64,000 nucleotides of DNA, from positions 148,602 through 212,601 of the forward strand of contig QNQO01001832.1 of NCBI GenBank assembly GCA_003290165.1, written 5' to 3'. The position numbers and the translations under genes were made by a program. Positions 58,600-64,000 of the stretch are shown one piece after another. This stretch comes from Berberis thunbergii (Eukaryota > Streptophyta > Magnoliopsida > Ranunculales > Berberidaceae). Within the stretch, counting starts at the first letter, position 1; each line of letters opens with the position of its first letter. The notes beneath the pieces are model-generated. The model made no database searches. It worked only from the letters and a program-made list of their open reading frames with translations, and was not told where the DNA came from.

Positions 58600-61500
58600 T
58601 TCACCTGCTTGGATCTTTTCTCACACAACATGGCAATTAAGTTCGATATGCTTAATACGTTCATGATAGACAAGATTTGCAGCAATATGGAGTGCTGTTT
58701 GATTATCACAGAACAAAGTAACCGGTTTCAAGCGAACACACAGATCTTTAAATAAATATCTAAGCCAAGTAAGTTCACATGTTGCAGCAGTCATGGACCT
58801 ATACTCAGCTTCAACAGATGACATGGAGACTGTTTTTTGTTTCTTGTCTTCCATGAAATTAGAGAATCTCCAAGAAATACAAAGTAACCTGATATATATC
58901 TTCTTGTCATAGGACAATTTTCATCACAATAAGCTCTTAGTTGTTGGAAGAAAATAGTAAACCGGGCCCTGGATTGTTCTTTAAATATCTCACAACACGA
59001 AGAGCAACATCCCAATGAGGTTTCCTTGGTGCGTGCATAAGTTGACTTAAGATGTTCACAGAATACATGATATCTGGTTGAGTAATTTTAAGATAAAGTA
59101 ATCGTCCCACTAATCTTTTGTAGTGTGAAGCATCATTCAATAATTCACCTTGATCATTTGTAAGCCACAAATTCTGTTCCATGGGAAAGTCAACAGGTTT
59201 TAGCTCCAGAAGTCCAACATTTTCAAGAAATTTCCAGTGTGTATTTTCGGTGAGATATGACAATCCCAGCTTTTGATCTTGCTACTTCCAACCGAGAAAA
59301 TACTTGAGATTACGAAGGTTTTCATGTGAAACTATTTGTGAAGAAAAAGCTTGAGATTTTGAATAACTTTGTCATTGTTTCCTGTGATGATCATGTCATC
59401 ACGATAAAACAAAACATGGTTAGAGTTGAGCCTTTTTCTTGCACCAAAAAGAGAGTGGTCTGATTGTGATCGAAAAAATCCAGTCAGTTTAATGGCTTTT
59501 GTGAACTTAGAGAATCAATTTCTAGGCGCTTGTTGAGTCTGTAAAGGGACTTGAGAAGTCGACACACAAACTTCTCCTCTTGTTGACAAAGTCCTGTTGG
59601 TGGCTTCATGTACACTTCTTCATGCAAATCACCATGAAGGAAAACATATTGACATCCATTTGAAATAGTGGCCAATTTTGAACAGCTGCCAAGGCAAGGA
59701 GACACGAACTGTGGTTAACTTAACAACTGAAGCAAAAGTCTCGTGGTAATCCAAGCCTTCTTTTCGAGCATATCTCTTGGCTACCAAACGTGCTTTGTAC
59801 CTTTCTACTGAGCCAAATGATTTATATTTGATTCGAAAAACCCATTTGCTGCCTAGATTGTGAGATAATGGAACTAGGGACCGTGTTTTTGATTTTCAAG
59901 GGCGGTGAGCTCAGTCTGCACTGCTTCATACCACTTTGGATCATGTAGTGCCTGTTCATATGTTGTTGCTCAAGAGTGCTAGAAATTGTGTTAACAAATA
60001 ACTGACGAGAAAGAGATAATGACTGGTAGGAGATAAAGTTTGATAATTGATATTTAGTACCTGACCGAGAAGAGGAAGACTTGCCTACAGATGTAGAGGA
60101 AGGTGATGTACAAACTTGGCCATAATGAAGGTCACGAAGAATAGGAGAAGATGTGTTTAAGTGTGGAGAATAAGAGATAATGGCAAGGAAGATGTAGTTG
60201 GGTTTGATGATGATGGTGAGAAATCATTGGAAGAGTGAGATGAAGGAGAAGGCGTCTCGGTTGATGAGTTAGGGGTAGAGGATGAAATTGGAATTGGAAT
60301 ATCATTGAAGTCAAGAGATATGGAAGGTAGAGAGATTGATGGTGAAGAATTGGATGAAGTGGGAGTGGAAAAAGGAAATGTACTTTCTTGGAAAACAACA
60401 TCACGGCTAGTGAATAATTGTCGATTGGTAAGATCATAAACTTGGTAGGCTTTTTGACCAAATGGATATCCAACAAAAATGCATCAACGAGCTCTTGGTG
60501 AAAATTTGGCCAAAGGTTGCAAGTTGGTGGCATAGCAAAGGACAACCGAAAGTGCGTAGGTGTGTATATGTGGGAGGTTTTCCATATAAGAGCTCATATG
60601 GTGATTTATGGTCTCAAAAACTGGGGTAGGAAGTCAATTTATGAGATAAGTAGCAGTGAGTGAGCTTTCACCCCCAAATTTTCAATGGAAAATTTGCATG
60701 AAATCTCAAGGCACGATCGACGTTGAGAAGGTGTCGATGCTTTCTTTGACAACACCATTTGTTGAGGTGTGTAGTGGACATGAACTTTGGAACATGATGC
60801 CAAGAGTAGAGAGAAAATGGCTTTAAAGAAGTGAATTCTAGACCATTATCACTCCATATGCTTTTAACTTGACAGTTAAATTGAGTGTTGACAAAAGTGA
60901 ATGAATGTTTTTTAACAAGTCTTGTGTTTCAGATATGAATCTCATAAGAAAAATCCACGTAAAACGGGTGTAATCACCACAATAGTTTAAGAAATAGTGC
61001 GGCACCAGTGTGTGTTTCAATTTAGGTGAACCCCAAATATCACAGTGCTATAGGATCAAAAGAATGAGTACTTTGAATATAACTTATAAGAAAAGATTAC
61101 CTTGTTGTTTTGCCAAAGGACAAACATCACATGAATGTTGAGGATCATGAAGAAAAAATTGGAATTCTTTTGGACAAAAACTGAGAAGGCAATTTGGATG
61201 GATGTCCTAGTCTTTTATGCCAAATAGCTATTGATGGGAGAGAGACTTGATAAGAGGTTGGTGAAGGCGGATGCAACTCTGATTTTGATATAGATAGTGC
61301 AGTCCCTTACTCTACTTCCCCATGCCAATCATCCTCTTCGTAGCTAGGTCCTGCTATAGTACAAAAAGTAGGAAAAAAGTGAATGAAACAATTGGAGAGA
61401 AGATGTGAGTTGAACTGACAGAAAGAAGTTCACATGAAATGAAGGTGCACACGAGAACATCCATGAAACACACAATTTTTGTTAATATGTGCAGAACCAA

Positions 61501-62690
61501 CACTTGTGATTTTTTCATAAGAACCATTTGGTAAGGTGACTTGAGAAAACATAGAACATTGACTTTATCTATGACTGAAGTAGCTATATGATTTGTAGCA
61601 CCACTAGCAATGATCCAATGAAGAGACTTGAAATTTTGGGATGTGGGATGATGAACAAAATGGAGTAGAGTTACCTGTATAATTGGTTGAGATAGTGGAT
61701 TTTTCTTTTCCGAAAAAAGCTTTGATTTGTTAGAATTCTTCAGGAGTGAATTGATAGGTTGATTCAGAAGTTTGGGCAGCCTTGGTGACTGTGTGAGATG
61801 ATTCAACTCCAGTTTGATTTGCAGAAACCTTTCGAGTTTGATTTGGAGGTTGTACATCTTTGTCGTGAAGTTGTGTCCAATGGAAAGTCCAATAAAAAAA
61901 AGCATCTCTCCACTATATGTATAGTTCCATCACAATAGGCACAATGAAGCAGTTTCTTAGACCCTTATGTCTTTGATGAGCCAGCCGTCCAAGTCTGAGA
62001 AGAATTTGTCATTGTGAAGCAGAATCCGATTGTTTGACATTCAACGGCATGAACCTATTCAGTAATCTTGTATTTAGTTAGTCCTCTTCGTTTTCTTCCT
62101 CACATAAAAGCGAATATGCTTTCTTGATAGTTGCTAAAGGGTGCATAAACATGAATGCCCTCTAACAGCCTAAATATGTCCCATTCAAGCTCATAAGAAA
62201 CTATCCAAGGTTCACCCTTTCTTTTTGTCTGATAGTTGCTTGAGTCCTCCATAAGTGCATGGAATAGCTGGACAACACATTTTCAACTCATCCCATAGCG
62301 TTTTTATCTTGGTGTAATATGTGAAGACGGAATCCTAATTTTGCTTTAACTCCACAATGAAACATTGAATCCGATAGTGATGAGAAAAATCACCTTGTCA
62401 GAATCGTTCTTGCAGATCCTACCAGAAGGGGTTTCGACATAGAGGACACTATTGGCAAGATCTTGATTTAAAGAGTTACGAATCCAAGAGAAAACCATAT
62501 CATTGCATCATTGCCACAATGAATATTTAGGATCATATTCACTAGGAGTAGGTATGTCCCTTTGATGAAATCCCAGTTTGTTTTTGGCACTAAGACTCAC
62601 CAACATGGAGCGTCTCCACATAGCATAGTTGGTTCCATAAAGAACTTTTGCACAAGAATCATACTTGTATGATCTGAGAGGAACAGATGG
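58600..62690 (-). pseudogene. gag-pol remnant of copia element 3
   Basis: The longest open piece is the gag/protease part at 61354-61905, followed leftward by integrase fragments (60838-61020), a Ser/Pro/His-rich linker (60132-60545), reverse transcriptase fragments (59484-59705, 58937-59263) and RNase H (58621-58917). Frames change between nearly all of these. The YVDD centre lies in a damaged stretch near 59395-59420 (HVLFYRDDMIITGNN on the complement) with Y-R-D-D in place of YVDD. No product could be functional. Confidence 0.8.
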
Positions 62691-62710
62691 GTCAATGAGT
62701 CCGACTCTAA

Positions 62711-63175
62711 GTTTTCTGTGTAAAATTGACTCGTTTGTTCAACTTTTACTTCGTCAGCTCGATGTCTTAGTCAACTCAAAGTTTTCTGTGTTCAATTGAC
62801 TTGTTCGTCAACTTTTACCTTCGTTGGCTTGACGTCTCAATCAACTAGAAGTTTATTGTGTTAAGTTGACTTGTTTGTCCAACTTTACTTCATTGGCTCG
62901 ACATCTAAATCGACTACGAAGTTTACTGTGTTGAGTTGACTCGTTTGTCCAACTTTTACTTCGTTGGCTTGATGTCTCAGTCGACTCGAGTTTACCTGTG
63001 TTAAGTTGACTCGTTTGTCCAACTTTTACTTCATTGGCTCGACGTCTCAGTCGACTCAAAGTTTATTGTGTTGAGTTGACTCATTTGTCCAACTTTTACT
63101 TCGTTGACTCAACGTCTTAGTCGAATCAAATTTTTTGTGTTAAGGTTGACTTGTTCCTCCAACTTTTACTTCGTG
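62711..63175. repeat. Tandem array, about 7 units of about 70 bp
   Basis: Units contain GTTGACTCGTTTGTCCAACT, then TTTACTTCGTTGGCTCGACG and TCTCAGTCGACTCAAAGTTT, with 5-15% variation. Such arrays occur in non-coding parts of Tat-type gypsy elements, but the source element is not identifiable here. Confidence 0.85.
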
Positions 63176-63684
63176 GTTGATTAGACCAGAAGTTTTTAAT
63201 ATACGTATTCAACCCTTGTCCTGATTTCTTATTGCTAGGTATGCTGATTGCTATGTATGGCTAATTTTCGACGCGCTTATTTTGTCTTCTACCCATAAAA
63301 TGGGGGATTTCAAATTTGTAATCTTATTGATATCCCTTTTCAGATACTCTGACCAACCCTAACTGCTTGAAACATTTATGCTGGTTTGAAGAGCAATTTG
63401 CTTTGTCTTCCTTGACTTGGCTATGTTGATCCTCGTATTAAAGATTGATGTTTTTTGTTGCTTCATGTTCTTTTGCTTGGTTGATGTCGACCTTGTTTTT
63501 TGATGCTTCGTCTTCCTTTACTTGGTTGATGTCGATCCTCATATTAAAGATTGATGTTTTTGTTGCTTTGTCTCGTATGATTTTATTTGTTGTATTTGAT
63601 ATGGGTTGTGCTTTACTCGCTCGTCATATATGTTGTCGTGGCTAACTGATCTAGTACTTTTTGATTCGGTAGCTGAGCAGTGTT
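63176..63684. other. Non-coding spacer between two tandem arrays
   Basis: GC-moderate sequence with partly repeated phrases (CTTGGTTGATGTCGA, TTAAAGATTGATGTTTTTTG, each about twice). No recognisable gene. Confidence 0.4.
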
Positions 63685-63862
63685 GATTGTCCAATCATGC
63701 TCACGTCAACACCAAACTGTCCAATCATGCTCACATCAGCACCAAACTGTCCAATGATACTTGCGTCAACACCAAACTGTCCAATCATGCTCACATCAAC
63801 ACCAAACTGTCCAATCATGCTCACATTAGCACCAAATTGTCCAATCATGCTTATGTTAGCTC
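63685..63862. repeat. Tandem array, about 6 units of 30 bp
   Basis: The unit CTGTCCAATCATGCTCACAT followed by CAACACCAAA repeats about six times. Because 30 is a multiple of three, several frames stay open on both strands and give repetitive ORFs; these are not evidence for a gene. Confidence 0.9.
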
Positions 63863-64000
63863 CGTGTTTGGTGTCAGTTTTCGAGGTTTTGGTAGAGTTC
63901 GTTGTTGTCAATTTTATAATTGGTGATTCGGGTCGAGCTTGCATTCATCGGTAGGGTCCTTGAATCGTGTTTGTTGATTGGTGCAAACTTCTCCATGTTC

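Larger units (their letters stand above)
58183..62705 (-). mobile_element. Ty1/copia LTR retrotransposon 3, minus strand, without recognisable 5' LTR
   Basis: From right to left: gag words (YDPKYSLWQ, FSWIRNSLNQDLANSVLYVE near 62430-62560), a protease-like segment, integrase (YCGDYTRFTWIFLMRF near 60950), reverse transcriptase (YVFLHGDLHEEVYMKPPTGL near 59650; HYKRLVGRLLYLKITQPDIM near 59100), RNase H (SMSSVEAEYRSMTAATCELT, TLFCDNQTALHIAANL near 58700-58830), polypurine tract and 3' LTR. Coding is broken throughout. The gag start lies near 62700, where the sequence turns into a 70-bp tandem array with no primer-binding site or LTR. Confidence 0.85.

Noticed and set aside
59113..59127. Right end of the second CACTA element (TTTTGTAGTGTGAAG)
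   Set aside because: The words lie inside the copia 3 reverse transcriptase (HYKRLVG on the minus strand) and are not preceded by the GTTCCTCAC subterminal repeats.
63685..63862. CRISPR-like array
   Set aside because: The units are contiguous 30-bp tandem repeats without distinct spacers, in a plant nuclear context.
63651..63954. Repetitive ORFs on both strands as a repeat protein
   Set aside because: The 30-bp unit is a multiple of three, so three frames stay open by arithmetic. No start context or conserved flanking domain.

Overview
The window is plant nuclear DNA, most likely from a eudicot. It is AT-rich, has GT-AG introns, and is dominated by plant transposon families: CACTA, hAT, copia, gypsy, L1-type LINE, tRNA-derived SINEs and foldback MITEs. 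I cannot name the species. The only gene that looks intact is a ten-exon chloroplast shikimate kinase (26793-30748, + strand). Everything else that codes is a transposon, a captured gene fragment or a damaged gene.

Layout. 1-2.4 kb: 3' non-coding tail of a Ty3/gypsy-like element and the start of its LTR. 2.75-3.0 kb: minisatellite. 3420-11978: a CACTA (En/Spm) transposon with matching TGA target-site duplications, palindromic GC-rich subterminal arrays and a broken transposase-type gene. It carries fragments of at least three unrelated host genes: an ABCB transporter, an ABC1-family kinase and acyl-CoA oxidase 4. A 1.07-kb hAT-like element nested in its right arm carries a fragment of a fourth, a BRWD/PHIP-type WD40 protein. 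12-24.5 kb: no genes, but several inverted-repeat elements, including one of about 3.2 kb with long, internally repetitive termini, plus a SINE and LTR debris. 24.5-26.0 kb: 5'-truncated LINE with a poly(A) tail. 26.0-26.2 kb: near-perfect foldback sequence upstream of the shikimate kinase promoter.

31-51.4 kb: a direct tandem duplication of a purine permease (PUP-type) gene and its flank, both copies on the minus strand. The left copy is split by a copia element (36025-41258, duplication GAGTT) and has also lost its start codon and gained a stop. The right copy has a one-base deletion. A second copia element (44208-47721, duplication GGTAG), lacking most of its reverse transcriptase, sits just downstream of the right copy.

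52-64 kb: a small MITE; a decayed gypsy/Tat-like element (about 53.2-55.9 kb) cut by the left end of a second CACTA element (55892 onward) whose other end was not found; a minus-strand copia element (58183 to about 62700) with no recognisable 5' LTR; and two tandem-repeat arrays at the right edge.

The shikimate kinase would act in plastid aromatic amino acid synthesis. Nothing nearby forms a pathway with it. The most unusual structure is the nested gene-capturing CACTA plus hAT at 3.4-12 kb.
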